Assembly (NCBI GenBank): GCA_039105265.1
Contig: JAPFFF010000264.1
Coordinates: 1 to 28,537 of the forward strand
From: Tritrichomonas musculus
Taxonomy: Eukaryota > Parabasalia > Tritrichomonadida > Tritrichomonadidae
Direction of reading: 5' to 3'
Length of the DNA: 28,537 nucleotides
Numbering within the stretch: the first letter of the stretch is position 1; the number at the start of each line of letters is the position of its first letter. Below, one piece after another: positions 1-14,300 of this stretch. The position numbers were made by a program, and so were the translations under genes. The notes beneath the pieces are model-generated. The model was not told the DNA's origin, did not search any database, and was given only the letters and a program-made list of their open reading frames with translations.

Positions 1-125
1 TCGAATCCTGCATCTTCAAATATAAGTAAAGTATAACCATCTGTAAAATAAATTCTTTAAGGTCTTCCGTGTTCCCGTCTGTATTCGTTTCCGTGATCAT
101 GTATTCCGTTCTGTACGTTTGTCTT
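1..125. repeat. Monomer A, exemplar copy
   Basis: The 125-bp unit has two halves. About 62 bp from TCGAATCCTGC is AT-rich and holds AAATATAAGTAAAG and TAAAATAAATTC. The following 63 bp is CpG-containing and pyrimidine-rich on this strand. The second half looks built from degenerate 13-16-bp pieces (TCTTCCGTGTTCCCG, TCTGTATTCGTTTCCG, TGATCATGTATTCCG, TTCTGTACGTTTG), which suggests it arose from a shorter tandem repeat. TTTCGAATCC in the unit resembles the B-box of polymerase III promoters. I count about 138 copies in the window. Confidence 0.95.
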
Positions 126-732
126 TCGAATCCTGCATCTTCAAATATAAGTAAAGTATAACCATCTGTAAAATAAATTCTTTAAGGTCTTCCGTGTTCC
201 CGTCTGTATTCGTTTCCGTGATCATGTATTCCGTTCTGTACGTTTGTCTTTCGAATCCTGCATCTTCAAATATAAGTAAAGTATAACCATCTGTAAAATA
301 AATTCTTTAAGGTCTTCCGTGTTCCCGTCTGTATTCGTTTCCGTGATCATGTATTCCGTTCCGTACGTTTGTCTTTCGAATCCTGCATCTTCAAATATAA
401 GTAAAGTATAACCATCTGTAAAATAAATTCTTTAAGGTCTTCCGTGTTCCCGTCTGTATTCGTTTCCGTGCTCATGTATTCCGTTCCGTACGTTTGTCTT
501 TCGAATCCTGCATCTTCAAATATAAGTAAAGTATAACCATCTGTAAAATAAATTCTTTAAGGTCTTCCGTGTTCCCGTCTGTATTCGTTTCCGTGCTCAT
601 GTATTCCGTTCTGTACGTTTGTCTTTCGAATCCTGCATCTTCAAATATAAGTAAAGTATAACCATCTGTAAAATAATTTCTTTAAGGTCTTCCGTGTTCC
701 CGTCTGTATTCGTTTCCGTGATCATGTATTCC

Positions 733-851
733 TTTCTTTAATTCTGATTACTGAATAATATTTAAAATCAAAATAGAACTGTTTATATAACATAATTTCG
801 AGATATTCTTCTGTGTTCGTTTCTGTATTCGTTTCCGTGCTCATGTATTCC
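733..851. repeat. Monomer B, exemplar copy
   Basis: This 119-bp unit shares its right-hand ~45 bp (from GATATTCTTC through GTATTCGTTTCCGTG to ATGTATTCC) with monomer A. Its left part, from TTTCTTTAATTCTGATTACTG to ATAATTTCGAGA, is not clearly alignable with A. That left part matches the right end of the E islands: TCTGATTA, then TTTAAAATCAAAATAGAACTG. B always lies between A units; two B units are never adjacent. I count 49 copies in the window. Confidence 0.95.
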
Positions 852-3800
852 GTTCTGTACGTTTGTCTTTCGAATCCTGCATCTTCAAATATAAGTAAAG
901 TATAACCATCTGTAAAATAAATTCTTTAAGGTCTTCCGTGTTCCCGTCTGTATTCGTTTCCGTGCTCATGTATTCCTTTCTTTAATTCTGATTACTGAAT
1001 AATATTTAAAATCAAAATAGAACTGTTTATATAACATAATTTCGAGATATTCTTCCGGGTTCGTTTCTGTATTCGTTTCCGTGCTCATGTATTCCGTTCT
1101 GTACGTTTGTCTTTCGAATCCTGCATCTTCAAATATAAGTAAAGTATAACCATCTGTAAAATAAATTCTTTAAGGTCTTCCGTGTTCCCGTCTGTATTCG
1201 TTTCCGTGATCATGTATTCCTTTCTTTAATTCTGATTACTGAATAATATTTAAAATCAAAATAGAACTGTTTATATAACATAATTTCGAGATATTCTTCC
1301 GGGTTCGTTTCTGTATTCGTTTCCGTGCTCATGTATTCCGTTCTGTACGTTTGTCTTTCGAATCCTGCATCTTCAAATATAAGTAAAGTATAACCATCTG
1401 TAAAATAAATTCTTTAAGGTCTTCCGTGTTCCCGTCTGTATTCGTTTCCGTGATCATGTATTCCGTTCTGTACGTTTGTCTTTCGAATCCTGCATCTTCA
1501 AATATAAGTAAAGTATAACCATCTGTAAAATAAATTCTTTAAGGTCTTCCGTGTTCCCGTCTGTATTCGTTTCCGTGATCATGTATTCCGTTCTGTACGT
1601 TTGTCTTTCGAATCCTGCATCTTCAAATATAAGTAAAGTATAACCATCTGTAAAATAAATTCTTTAAGGTCTTCCGTGTTCCCGTCTGTATTCGTTTCCG
1701 TGCTCATGTATTCCGTTCCGTACGTTTGTCTTTCGAATCCTGCATCTTCAAATATAAGTAAAGTATAACCATCTGTAAAATAAATTCTTTAAGGTCTTCC
1801 GTGTTCCCGTCTGTATTCGTTTCCGTGCTCATGTATTCCGTTCCGTACGTTTGTCTTTCGAATCCTGCATCTTCAAATATAAGTAAAGTATAACCATCTG
1901 TAAAATAAATTCTTTAAGGTCTTCCGTGTTCCCGTCTGTATTCGTTTCCGTGATCATGTATTCCGTTCCGTACGTTTGTCTTTCGAATCCTGCATCTTCA
2001 AATATAAGTAAAGTATAACCATCTGTAAAATAAATTCTTTAAGGTCTTCCGTGTTCCCGTCTGTATTCGTTTCCGTGATCATGTATTCCGTTCCGTACGT
2101 TTGTCTTTCGAATCCTGCATCTTCAAATATAAGTAAAGTATAACCATCTGTAAAATAAATTCTTTAAGGTCTTCCGTGTTCCCGTCTGTATTCGTTTCCG
2201 TGATCATGTATTCCGTTCCGTACGTTTGTCTTTCGAATCCTGCATCTTCAAATATAAGTAAAGTATAACCATCTGTAAAATAAATTCTTTAAGGTCTTCC
2301 GTGTTCCCGTCTGTATTCGTTTCCGTGATCATGTATTCCGTTCTGTACGTTTGTCTTTCGAATCCTGCATCTTCAAATATAAGTAAAGTATAACCATCTG
2401 TAAAATAAATTCTTTAAGGTCTTCCGTGTTCCCGTCTGTATTCGTTTCCGTGCTCATGTATTCCTTTCTTTAATTCTGATTACTGAATAATATTTAAAAT
2501 CAAAATAGAACTGTTTATATAACATAATTTCGAGATATTCTTCCGGGTTCGTTTCTGTATTCGTTTCCGTGCTCATGTATTCCGTTCCGTACGTTTGTCT
2601 TTCGAATCCTGCATCTTCAAATATAAGTAAAGTATAACCATCTGTAAAATAAATTCTTTAAGGTCTTCCGTGTTCCCGTCTGTATTCGTTTCCGTGATCA
2701 TGTATTCCGTTCTGTACGTTTGTCTTTCGAATCCTGCATCTTCAAATATAAGTAAAGTATAACCATCTGTAAAATAAATTCTTTAAGGTCTTCCGTGTTC
2801 CCGTCTGTATTCGTTTCCGTGATCATGTATTCCGTTCTGTACGTTTGTCTTTCGAATCCTGCATCTTCAAATATAAGTAAAGTATAACCATCTGTAAAAT
2901 AAATTCTTTAAGGTCTTCCGTGTTCCCGTCTGTATTCGTTTCCGTGCTCATGTATTCCTTTCTTTAATTCTGATTACTGAATAATATTTAAAATCAAAAT
3001 AGAACTGTTTATATAACATAATTTCGAGATATTCTTCCGGGTTCGTTTCTGTATTCGTTTCCGTGATCATGTATTCCGTTCCGTACGTTTGTCTTTCGAA
3101 TCCTGCATCTTCAAATATAAGTAAAGTATAACCATCTGTAAAATAAATTCTTTAAGGTCTTCCGTGTTCCCGTCTGTATTCGTTTCCGTGATCATGTATT
3201 CCTTTCTTTAATTCTGATTACTGAATAATATTTAAAATCAAAATAGAACTGTTTATATAACATAATTTCGAGATATTCTTCCGGGTTCGTTTCTGTATTC
3301 GTTTCCGTGCTCATGTATTCCGTTCCGTACGTTTGTCTTTCGAATCCTGCATCTTCAAATATAAGTAAAGTATAACCATCTGTAAAATAAATTCTTTAAG
3401 GTCTTCCGTGTTCCCGTCTGTATTCGTTTCCGTGATCATGTATTCCGTTCTGTACGTTTGTCTTTCGAATCCTGCATCTTCAAATATAAGTAAAGTATAA
3501 CCATCTGTAAAATAAATTCTTTAAGGTCTTCTGTGTTCGTTTCTGTATTCGTTTCCGTGATCATGTATTCCGTTCTGTACGTTTGTCTTTCGAATCCTGC
3601 ATCTTCAAATATAAGTAAAGTATAACCATCTGTAAAATAAATTCTTTAAGGTCTTCCGTGTTCCCGTCTGTATTCGTTTCCGTGCTCATGTATTCCTTTC
3701 TTTAATTCTGATTACTGAATAATATTTAAAATCAAAATAGAACTGTTTATATAACATAATTTCGAGATATTCTTCCGGGTTCGTTTCTGTATTCGTTTCC

Positions 3801-6800
3801 GTGCTCATGTATTCCGTTCCGTACGTTTGTCTTTCGAATCCTGCATCTTCAAATATAAGTAAAGTATAACCATCTGTAAAATAAATTCTTTAAGGTCTTC
3901 CGTGTTCCCGTCTGTATTCGTTTCCGTGATCATGTATTCCGTTCTGTACGTTTGTCTTTCGAATCCTGCATCTTCAAATATAAGTAAAGTATAACCATCT
4001 GTAAAATAAATTCTTTAAGGTCTTCCGTGTTCCCGTCTGTATTCGTTTCCGTGATCATGTATTCCGTTCTGTACGTTTGTCTTTCGAATCCTGCATCTTC
4101 AAATATAAGTAAAGTATAACCATCTGTAAAATAAATTCTTTAAGGTCTTCCGTGTTCCCGTCTGTATTCGTTTCCGTGCTCATGTATTCCTTTCTTTAAT
4201 TCTGATTACTGAATAATATTTAAAATCAAAATAGAACTGTTTATATAACATAATTTCGAGATATTCTTCCGGGTTCGTTTCTGTATTCGTTTCCGTGATC
4301 ATGTATTCCGTTCCGTACGTTTGTCTTTCGAATCCTGCATCTTCAAATATAAGTAAAGTATAACCATCTGTAAAATAAATTCTTTAAGGTCTTCCGTGTT
4401 CCCGTCTGTATTCGTTTCCGTGCTCATGTATTCCTTTCTTTAATTCTGATTACTGAATAATATTTAAAATCAAAATAGAACTGTTTATATAACATAATTT
4501 CGAGATATTCTTCTGTGTTCGTTTCTGTATTCGTTTCCGTGCTCATGTATTCCGTTCTGTACGTTTGTCTTTCGAATCCTGCATCTTCAAATATAAGTAA
4601 AGTATAACCATCTGTAAAATAATTTCTTTAAGGTCTTCCGTGTTCCCGTCTGTATTCGTTTCCGTGCTCATGTATTCCTTTCTTTAATTCTGATTACTGA
4701 ATAATATTTAAAATCAAAATAGAACTGTTTATATAACATAATTTCGAGATATTCTTCTGTGTTCGTTTCTGTATTCGTTTCCGTGCTCATGTATTCCGTT
4801 CTGTACGTTTGTCTTTCGAATCCTGCATCTTCAAATATAAGTAAAGTATAACCATCTGTAAAATAAATTCTTTAAGGTCTTCCGTGTTCCCGTCTGTATT
4901 CGTTTCCGTGATCATGTATTCCGTTCCGTACGTTTGTCTTTCGAATCCTGCATCTTCAAATATAAGTAAAGTATAACCATCTGTAAAATAAATTCTTTAA
5001 GGTCTTCCGTGTTCCCGTCTGTATTCGTTTCCGTGATCATGTATTCCTTTCTTTAATTCTGATTACTGAATAATATTTAAAATCAAAATAGAACTGTTTA
5101 TATAACATAATTTCGAGATATTCTTCTGTGTTCGTTTCTGTATTCGTTTCCGTGCTCATGTATTCCGTTCTGTACGTTTGTCTTTCGAATCCTGCATCTT
5201 CAAATATAAGTAAAGTATAACCATCTGTAAAATAAATTCTTTAAGGTCTTCCGTGTTCCCGTCTGTATTCGTTTCCGTGCTCATGTATTCCTTTCTTTAA
5301 TTCTGATTACTGAATAATATTTAAAATCAAAATAGAACTGTTTATATAACATAATTTCGAGATATTCTTCCGGGTTCGTTTCTGTATTCGTTTCCGTGCT
5401 CATGTATTCCGTTCCGTACGTTTGTCTTTCGAATCCTGCATCTTCAAATATAAGTAAAGTATAACCATCTGTAAAATAAATTCTTTAAGGTCTTCCGTGT
5501 TCCCGTCTGTATTCGTTTCCGTGATCATGTATTCCGTTCTGTACGTTTGTCTTTCGAATCCTGCATCTTCAAATATAAGTAAAGTATAACCATCTGTAAA
5601 ATAAATTCTTTAAGGTCTTCCGTGTTCCCGTCTGTATTCGTTTCCGTGATCATGTATTCCGTTCTGTACGTTTGTCTTTCGAATCCTGCATCTTCAAATA
5701 TAAGTAAAGTATAACCATCTGTAAAATAAATTCTTTAAGGTCTTCCGTGTTCCCGTCTGTATTCGTTTCCGTGATCATGTATTCCGTTCCGTACGTTTGT
5801 CTTTCGAATCCTGCATCTTCAAATATAAGTAAAGTATAACCATCTGTAAAATAAATTCTTTAAGGTCTTCCGTGTTCCCGTCTGTATTCGTTTCCGTGAT
5901 CATGTATTCCGTTCTGTACGTTTGTCTTTCGAATCCTGCATCTTCAAATATAAGTAAAGTATAACCATCTGTAAAATAAATTCTTTAAGGTCTTCCGTGT
6001 TCCCGTCTGTATTCGTTTCCGTGATCATGTATTCCGTTCCGTACGTTTGTCTTTCGAATCCTGCATCTTCAAATATAAGTAAAGTATAACCATCTGTAAA
6101 ATAAATTCTTTAAGGTCTTCCGTGTTCCCGTCTGTATTCGTTTCCGTGATCATGTATTCCGTTCTGTACGTTTGTCTTTCGAATCCTGCATCTTCAAATA
6201 TAAGTAAAGTATAACCATCTGTAAAATAAATTCTTTAAGGTCTTCCGTGTTCCCGTCTGTATTCGTTTCCGTGCTCATGTATTCCTTTCTTTAATTCTGA
6301 TTACTGAATAATATTTAAAATCAAAATAGAACTGTTTATATAACATAATTTCGAGATATTCTTCCGGGTTCGTTTCTGTATTCGTTTCCGTGCTCATGTA
6401 TTCCGTTCTGTACGTTTGTCTTTCGAATCCTGCATCTTCAAATATAAGTAAAGTATAACCATCTGTAAAATAAATTCTTTAAGGTCTTCCGTGTTCCCGT
6501 CTGTATTCGTTTCCGTGCTCATGTATTCCTTTCTTTAATTCTGATTACTGAATAATATTTAAAATCAAAATAGAACTGTTTATATAACATAATTTCGAGA
6601 TATTCTTCCGGGTTCGTTTCTGTATTCGTTTCCGTGCTCATGTATTCCGTTCTGTACGTTTGTCTTTCGAATCCTGCATCTTCAAATATAAGTAAAGTAT
6701 AACCATCTGTAAAATAAATTCTTTAAGGTCTTCCGTGTTCCCGTCTGTATTCGTTTCCGTGCTCATGTATTCCGTTCCGTACGTTTGTCTTTCGAATCCT

Positions 6801-7035
6801 GCATCTTCAAATATAAGTAAAGTATAACCATCTGTAAAATAAATTCTTTAAGGTCTTCCGTGTTCCCGTCTGTATTCGTTTCCGTGCTCATGTATTCCTT
6901 TCTTTAATTCTGATTACTGAATAATATTTAAAATCAAAATAGAACTGTTTATATAACATAATTTCGAGATATTCTTCCGGGTTCGTTTCTGTATTCGTTT
7001 CCGTGCTCATGTATTCCGTTCTGTACGTTTGTCTT

Positions 7036-10000
7036 TCGAATCCTGCATCTTCAAATATAAGTAAAGTATAACCATCTGTAAAATAAATTCTTTAAGGTCT
7101 TCCGTGTTCCCGTCTGTATTCGTTTCCGTGATCATGTATTCCGTTCCGTACGTTTGTCTTTCGAATCCTGCATCTTCAAATATAAGTAAAGTATAACCAT
7201 CTGTAAAATAAATTCTTTAAGGTCTTCCGTGTTCCCGTCTGTATTCGTTTCCGTGATCATGTATTCCTTTCTTTAATTCTGATTACTGAATAATATTTAA
7301 AATCAAAATAGAACTGTTTATATAACATAATTTCGAGATATTCTTCCGGGTTCGTTTCTGTATTCGTTTCCGTGATCATGTATTCCGTTCTGTACGTTTG
7401 TCTTTCGAATCCTGCATCTTCAAATATAAGTAAAGTATAACCATCTGTAAAATAAATTCTTTAAGGTCTTCCGTGTTCCCGTCTGTATTCGTTTCCGTGC
7501 TCATGTATTCCGTTCCGTACGTTTGTCTTTCGAATCCTGCATCTTCAAATATAAGTAAAGTATAACCATCTGTAAAATAAATTCTTTAAGGTCTTCCGTG
7601 TTCCCGTCTGTATTCGTTTCCGTGCTCATGTATTCCGTTCCGTACGTTTGTCTTTCGAATCCTGCATCTTCAAATATAAGTAAAGTATAACCATCTGTAA
7701 AATAAATTCTTTAAGGTCTTCCGTGTTCCCGTCTGTATTCGTTTCCGTGATCATGTATTCCGTTCTGTACGTTTGTCTTTCGAATCCTGCATCTTCAAAT
7801 ATAAGTAAAGTATAACCATCTGTAAAATAAATTCTTTAAGGTCTTCCGTGTTCCCGTCTGTATTCGTTTCCGTGATCATGTATTCCGTTCTGTACGTTTG
7901 TCTTTCGAATCCTGCATCTTCAAATATAAGTAAAGTATAACCATCTGTAAAATAAATTCTTTAAGGTCTTCCGTGTTCCCGTCTGTATTCGTTTCCGTGC
8001 TCATGTATTCCTTTCTTTAATTCTGATTACTGAATAATATTTAAAATCAAAATAGAACTGTTTATATAACATAATTTCGAGATATTCTTCCGGGTTCGTT
8101 TCTGTATTCGTTTCCGTGATCATGTATTCCGTTCCGTACGTTTGTCTTTCGAATCCTGCATCTTCAAATATAAGTAAAGTATAACCATCTGTAAAATAAA
8201 TTCTTTAAGGTCTTCCGTGTTCCCGTCTGTATTCGTTTCCGTGCTCATGTATTCCTTTCTTTAATTCTGATTACTGAATAATATTTAAAATCAAAATAGA
8301 ACTGTTTATATAACATAATTTCGAGATATTCTTCTGTGTTCGTTTCTGTATTCGTTTCCGTGCTCATGTATTCCGTTCTGTACGTTTGTCTTTCGAATCC
8401 TGCATCTTCAAATATAAGTAAAGTATAACCATCTGTAAAATAATTTCTTTAAGGTCTTCCGTGTTCCCGTCTGTATTCGTTTCCGTGCTCATGTATTCCT
8501 TTCTTTAATTCTGATTACTGAATAATATTTAAAATCAAAATAGAACTGTTTATATAACATAATTTCGAGATATTCTTCTGTGTTCGTTTCTGTATTCGTT
8601 TCCGTGCTCATGTATTCCGTTCTGTACGTTTGTCTTTCGAATCCTGCATCTTCAAATATAAGTAAAGTATAACCATCTGTAAAATAAATTCTTTAAGGTC
8701 TTCCGTGTTCCCGTCTGTATTCGTTTCCGTGATCATGTATTCCGTTCCGTACGTTTGTCTTTCGAATCCTGCATCTTCAAATATAAGTAAAGTATAACCA
8801 TCTGTAAAATAAATTCTTTAAGGTCTTCCGTGTTCCCGTCTGTATTCGTTTCCGTGATCATGTATTCCTTTCTTTAATTCTGATTACTGAATAATATTTA
8901 AAATCAAAATAGAACTGTTTATATAACATAATTTCGAGATATTCTTCCGGGTTCGTTTCTGTATTCGTTTCCGTGCTCATGTATTCCGTTCTGTACGTTT
9001 GTCTTTCGAATCCTGCATCTTCAAATATAAGTAAAGTATAACCATCTGTAAAATAAATTCTTTAAGGTCTTCCGTGTTCCCGTCTGTATTCGTTTCCGTG
9101 CTCATGTATTCCGTTCCGTACGTTTGTCTTTCGAATCCTGCATCTTCAAATATAAGTAAAGTATAACCATCTGTAAAATAAATTCTTTAAGGTCTTCCGT
9201 GTTCCCGTCTGTATTCGTTTCCGTGATCATGTATTCCTTTCTTTAATTCTGATTACTGAATAATATTTAAAATCAAAATAGAACTGTTTATATAACATAA
9301 TTTCGAGATATTCTTCCGGGTTCGTTTCTGTATTCGTTTCCGTGCTCATGTATTCCGTTCTGTACGTTTGTCTTTCGAATCCTGCATCTTCAAATATAAG
9401 TAAAGTATAACCATCTGTAAAATAAATTCTTTAAGGTCTTCCGTGTTCCCGTCTGTATTCGTTTCCGTGATCATGTATTCCGTTCCGTACGTTTGTCTTT
9501 CGAATCCTGCATCTTCAAATATAAGTAAAGTATAACCATCTGTAAAATAAATTCTTTAAGGTCTTCCGTGTTCCCGTCTGTATTCGTTTCCGTGATCATG
9601 TATTCCTTTCTTTAATTCTGATTACTGAATAATATTTAAAATCAAAATAGAACTGTTTATATAACATAATTTCGAGATATTCTTCCGGGTTCGTTTCTGT
9701 ATTCGTTTCCGTGCTCATGTATTCCGTTCTGTACGTTTGTCTTTCGAATCCTGCATCTTCAAATATAAGTAAAGTATAACCATCTGTAAAATAAATTCTT
9801 TAAGGTCTTCCGTGTTCCCGTCTGTATTCGTTTCCGTGCTCATGTATTCCGTTCCGTACGTTTGTCTTTCGAATCCTGCATCTTCAAATATAAGTAAAGT
9901 ATAACCATCTGTAAAATAAATTCTTTAAGGTCTTCCGTGTTCCCGTCTGTATTCGTTTCCGTGCTCATGTATTCCGTTCCGTACGTTTGTCTTTCGAATC

Positions 10001-11344
10001 CTGCATCTTCAAATATAAGTAAAGTATAACCATCTGTAAAATAAATTCTTTAAGGTCTTCCGTGTTCCCGTCTGTATTCGTTTCCGTGATCATGTATTCC
10101 GTTCTGTACGTTTGTCTTTCGAATCCTGCATCTTCAAATATAAGTAAAGTATAACCATCTGTAAAATAAATTCTTTAAGGTCTTCCGTGTTCCCGTCTGT
10201 ATTCGTTTCCGTGATCATGTATTCCGTTCTGTACGTTTGTCTTTCGAATCCTGCATCTTCAAATATAAGTAAAGTATAACCATCTGTAAAATAAATTCTT
10301 TAAGGTCTTCCGTGTTCCCGTCTGTATTCGTTTCCGTGCTCATGTATTCCTTTCTTTAATTCTGATTACTGAATAATATTTAAAATCAAAATAGAACTGT
10401 TTATATAACATAATTTCGAGATATTCTTCCGGGTTCGTTTCTGTATTCGTTTCCGTGATCATGTATTCCGTTCCGTACGTTTGTCTTTCGAATCCTGCAT
10501 CTTCAAATATAAGTAAAGTATAACCATCTGTAAAATAAATTCTTTAAGGTCTTCCGTGTTCCCGTCTGTATTCGTTTCCGTGCTCATGTATTCCTTTCTT
10601 TAATTCTGATTACTGAATAATATTTAAAATCAAAATAGAACTGTTTATATAACATAATTTCGAGATATTCTTCTGTGTTCGTTTCTGTATTCGTTTCCGT
10701 GCTCATGTATTCCGTTCTGTACGTTTGTCTTTCGAATCCTGCATCTTCAAATATAAGTAAAGTATAACCATCTGTAAAATAATTTCTTTAAGGTCTTCCG
10801 TGTTCCCGTCTGTATTCGTTTCCGTGCTCATGTATTCCTTTCTTTAATTCTGATTACTGAATAATATTTAAAATCAAAATAGAACTGTTTATATAACATA
10901 ATTTCGAGATATTCTTCTGTGTTCGTTTCTGTATTCGTTTCCGTGCTCATGTATTCCGTTCTGTACGTTTGTCTTTCGAATCCTGCATCTTCAAATATAA
11001 GTAAAGTATAACCATCTGTAAAATAAATTCTTTAAGGTCTTCCGTGTTCCCGTCTGTATTCGTTTCCGTGATCATGTATTCCGTTCCGTACGTTTGTCTT
11101 TCGAATCCTGCATCTTCAAATATAAGTAAAGTATAACCATCTGTAAAATAAATTCTTTAAGGTCTTCCGTGTTCCCGTCTGTATTCGTTTCCGTGATCAT
11201 GTATTCCTTTCTTTAATTCTGATTACTGAATAATATTTAAAATCAAAATAGAACTGTTTATATAACATAATTTCGAGATATTCTTCTGTGTTCGTTTCTG
11301 TATTCGTTTCCGTGCTCATGTATTCCGTTCTGTACGTTTGTCTT
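7036..11344. repeat. Higher-order tandem duplication, period 2339 bp
   Basis: The order and diagnostic bases of monomers from 7036 to about 9005 recur from 9375 to about 11344, with only a few differences at the variant sites. A rare A unit with TAATTTC in place of TAAATTC marks the copies at 8393 and 10732. The same marker and pattern occur at 4572, inside a third related block (3834 to about 5184, offset 3821 bp from 7655). The sequence shows directly that multi-monomer blocks, not only single monomers, have been duplicated. Confidence 0.8.
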
Positions 11345-14300
11345 TCGAATCCTGCATCTTCAAATATAAGTAAAGTATAACCATCTGTAAAATAAATTCT
11401 TTAAGGTCTTCCGTGTTCCCGTCTGTATTCGTTTCCGTGCTCATGTATTCCTTTCTTTAATTCTGATTACTGAATAATATTTAAAATCAAAATAGAACTG
11501 TTTATATAACATAATTTCGAGATATTCTTCTGTGTTCGTTTCTGTATTCGTTTCCGTGCTCATGTATTCCGTTCCGTACGTTTGTCTTTCGAATCCTGCA
11601 TCTTCAAATATAAGTAAAGTATAACCATCTGTAAAATAAATTCTTTAAGGTCTTCCGTGTTCCCGTCTGTATTCGTTTCCGTGATCATGTATTCCGTTCT
11701 GTACGTTTGTCTTTCGAATCCTGCATCTTCAAATATAAGTAAAGTATAACCATCTGTAAAATAAATTCTTTAAGGTCTTCCGTGTTCCCGTCTGTATTCG
11801 TTTCCGTGATCATGTATTCCGTTCTGTACGTTTGTCTTTCGAATCCTGCATCTTCAAATATAAGTAAAGTATAACCATCTGTAAAATAAATTCTTTAAGG
11901 TCTTCCGTGTTCCCGTCTGTATTCGTTTCCGTGCTCATGTATTCCTTTCTTTAATTCTGATTACTGAATAATATTTAAAATCAAAATAGAACTGTTTATA
12001 TAACATAATTTCGAGATATTCTTCCGGGTTCGTTTCTGTATTCGTTTCCGTGATCATGTATTCCGTTCTGTACGTTTGTCTTTCGAATCCTGCATCTTCA
12101 AATATAAGTAAAGTATAACCATCTGTAAAATAAATTCTTTAAGGTCTTCCGTGTTCCCGTCTGTATTCGTTTCCGTGATCATGTATTCCTTTCTTTAATT
12201 CTGATTACTGAATAATATTTAAAATCAAAATAGAACTGTTTATATAACATAATTTCGAGATATTCTTCCGTGTTCCCGTCTGTATTCGTTTCCGTGATCA
12301 TGTATTCCGTTCTGTACGTTTGTCTTTCGAATCCTGCATCTTCAAATATAAGTAAAGTATAACCATCTGTAAAATAAATTCTTTAAGGTCTTCCGTGTTC
12401 CCGTCTGTATTCGTTTCCGTGATCATGTATTCCGTTCCGTACGTTTGTCTTTCGAATCCTGCATCTTCAAATATAAGTAAAGTATAACCATCTGTAAAAT
12501 AAATTCTTTAAGGTCTTCCGTGTTCCCGTCTGTATTCGTTTCCGTGCTCATGTATTCCTTTCTTTAATTCTGATTACTGAATAATATTTAAAATCAAAAT
12601 AGAACTGTTTATATAACATAATTTCGAGATATTCTTCCGGGTTCGTTTCTGTATTCGTTTCCGTGCTCATGTATTCCGTTCTGTACGTTTGTCTTTCGAA
12701 TCCTGCATCTTCAAATATAAGTAAAGTATAACCATCTGTAAAATAAATTCTTTAAGGTCTTCCGTGTTCCCGTCTGTATTCGTTTCCGTGCTCATGTATT
12801 CCTTTCTTTAATTCTGATTACTGAATAATATTTAAAATCAAAATAGAACTGTTTATATAACATAATTTCGAGATATTCTTCCGGGTTCGTTTCTGTATTC
12901 GTTTCCGTGCTCATGTATTCCGTTCTGTACGTTTGTCTTTCGAATCCTGCATCTTCAAATATAAGTAAAGTATAACCATCTGTAAAATAAATTCTTTAAG
13001 GTCTTCCGTGTTCCCGTCTGTATTCGTTTCCGTGATCATGTATTCCGTTCCGTACGTTTGTCTTTCGAATCCTGCATCTTCAAATATAAGTAAAGTATAA
13101 CCATCTGTAAAATAAATTCTTTAAGGTCTTCCGTGTTCCCGTCTGTATTCGTTTCCGTGATCATGTATTCCGTTCCGTACGTTTGTCTTTCGAATCCTGC
13201 ATCTTCAAATATAAGTAAAGTATAACCATCTGTAAAATAAATTCTTTAAGGTCTTCCGTGTTCCCGTCTGTATTCGTTTCCGTGCTCATGTATTCCGTTC
13301 CGTACGTTTGTCTTTCGAATCCTGCATCTTCAAATATAAGTAAAGTATAACCATCTGTAAAATAAATTCTTTAAGGTCTTCCGTGTTCCCGTCTGTATTC
13401 GTTTCCGTGCTCATGTATTCCGTTCTGTACGTTTGTCTTTCGAATCCTGCATCTTCAAATATAAGTAAAGTATAACCATCTGTAAAATAAATTCTTTAAG
13501 GTCTTCCGTGTTCCCGTCTGTATTCGTTTCCGTGCTCATGTATTCCTTTCTTTAATTCTGATTACTGAATAATATTTAAAATCAAAATAGAACTGTTTAT
13601 ATAACATAATTTCGAGATATTCTTCTGTGTTCGTTTCTGTATTCGTTTCCGTGCTCATGTATTCCGTTCCGTACGTTTGTCTTTCGAATCCTGCATCTTC
13701 AAATATAAGTAAAGTATAACCATCTGTAAAATAAATTCTTTAAGGTCTTCCGTGTTCCCGTCTGTATTCGTTTCCGTGCTCATGTATTCCGTTCTGTACG
13801 TTTGTCTTTCGAATCCTGCATCTTCAAATATAAGTAAAGTATAACCATCTGTAAAATAAATTCTTTAAGGTCTTCCGTGTTCCCGTCTGTATTCGTTTCC
13901 GTGCTCATGTATTCCTTTCTTTAATTCTGATTACTGAATAATATTTAAAATCAAAATAGAACTGTTTATATAACATAATTTCGAGATATTCTTCCGGGTT
14001 CGTTTCTGTATTCGTTTCCGTGCTCATGTATTCCGTTCTGTACGTTTGTCTTTCGAATCCTGCATCTTCAAATATAAGTAAAGTATAACCATCTGTAAAA
14101 TAAATTCTTTAAGGTCTTCCGTGTTCCCGTCTGTATTCGTTTCCGTGATCATGTATTCCGTTCCGTACGTTTGTCTTTCGAATCCTGCATCTTCAAATAT
14201 AAGTAAAGTATAACCATCTGTAAAATAAATTCTTTAAGGTCTTCCGTGTTCCCGTCTGTATTCGTTTCCGTGATCATGTATTCCTTTCTTTAATTCTGAT

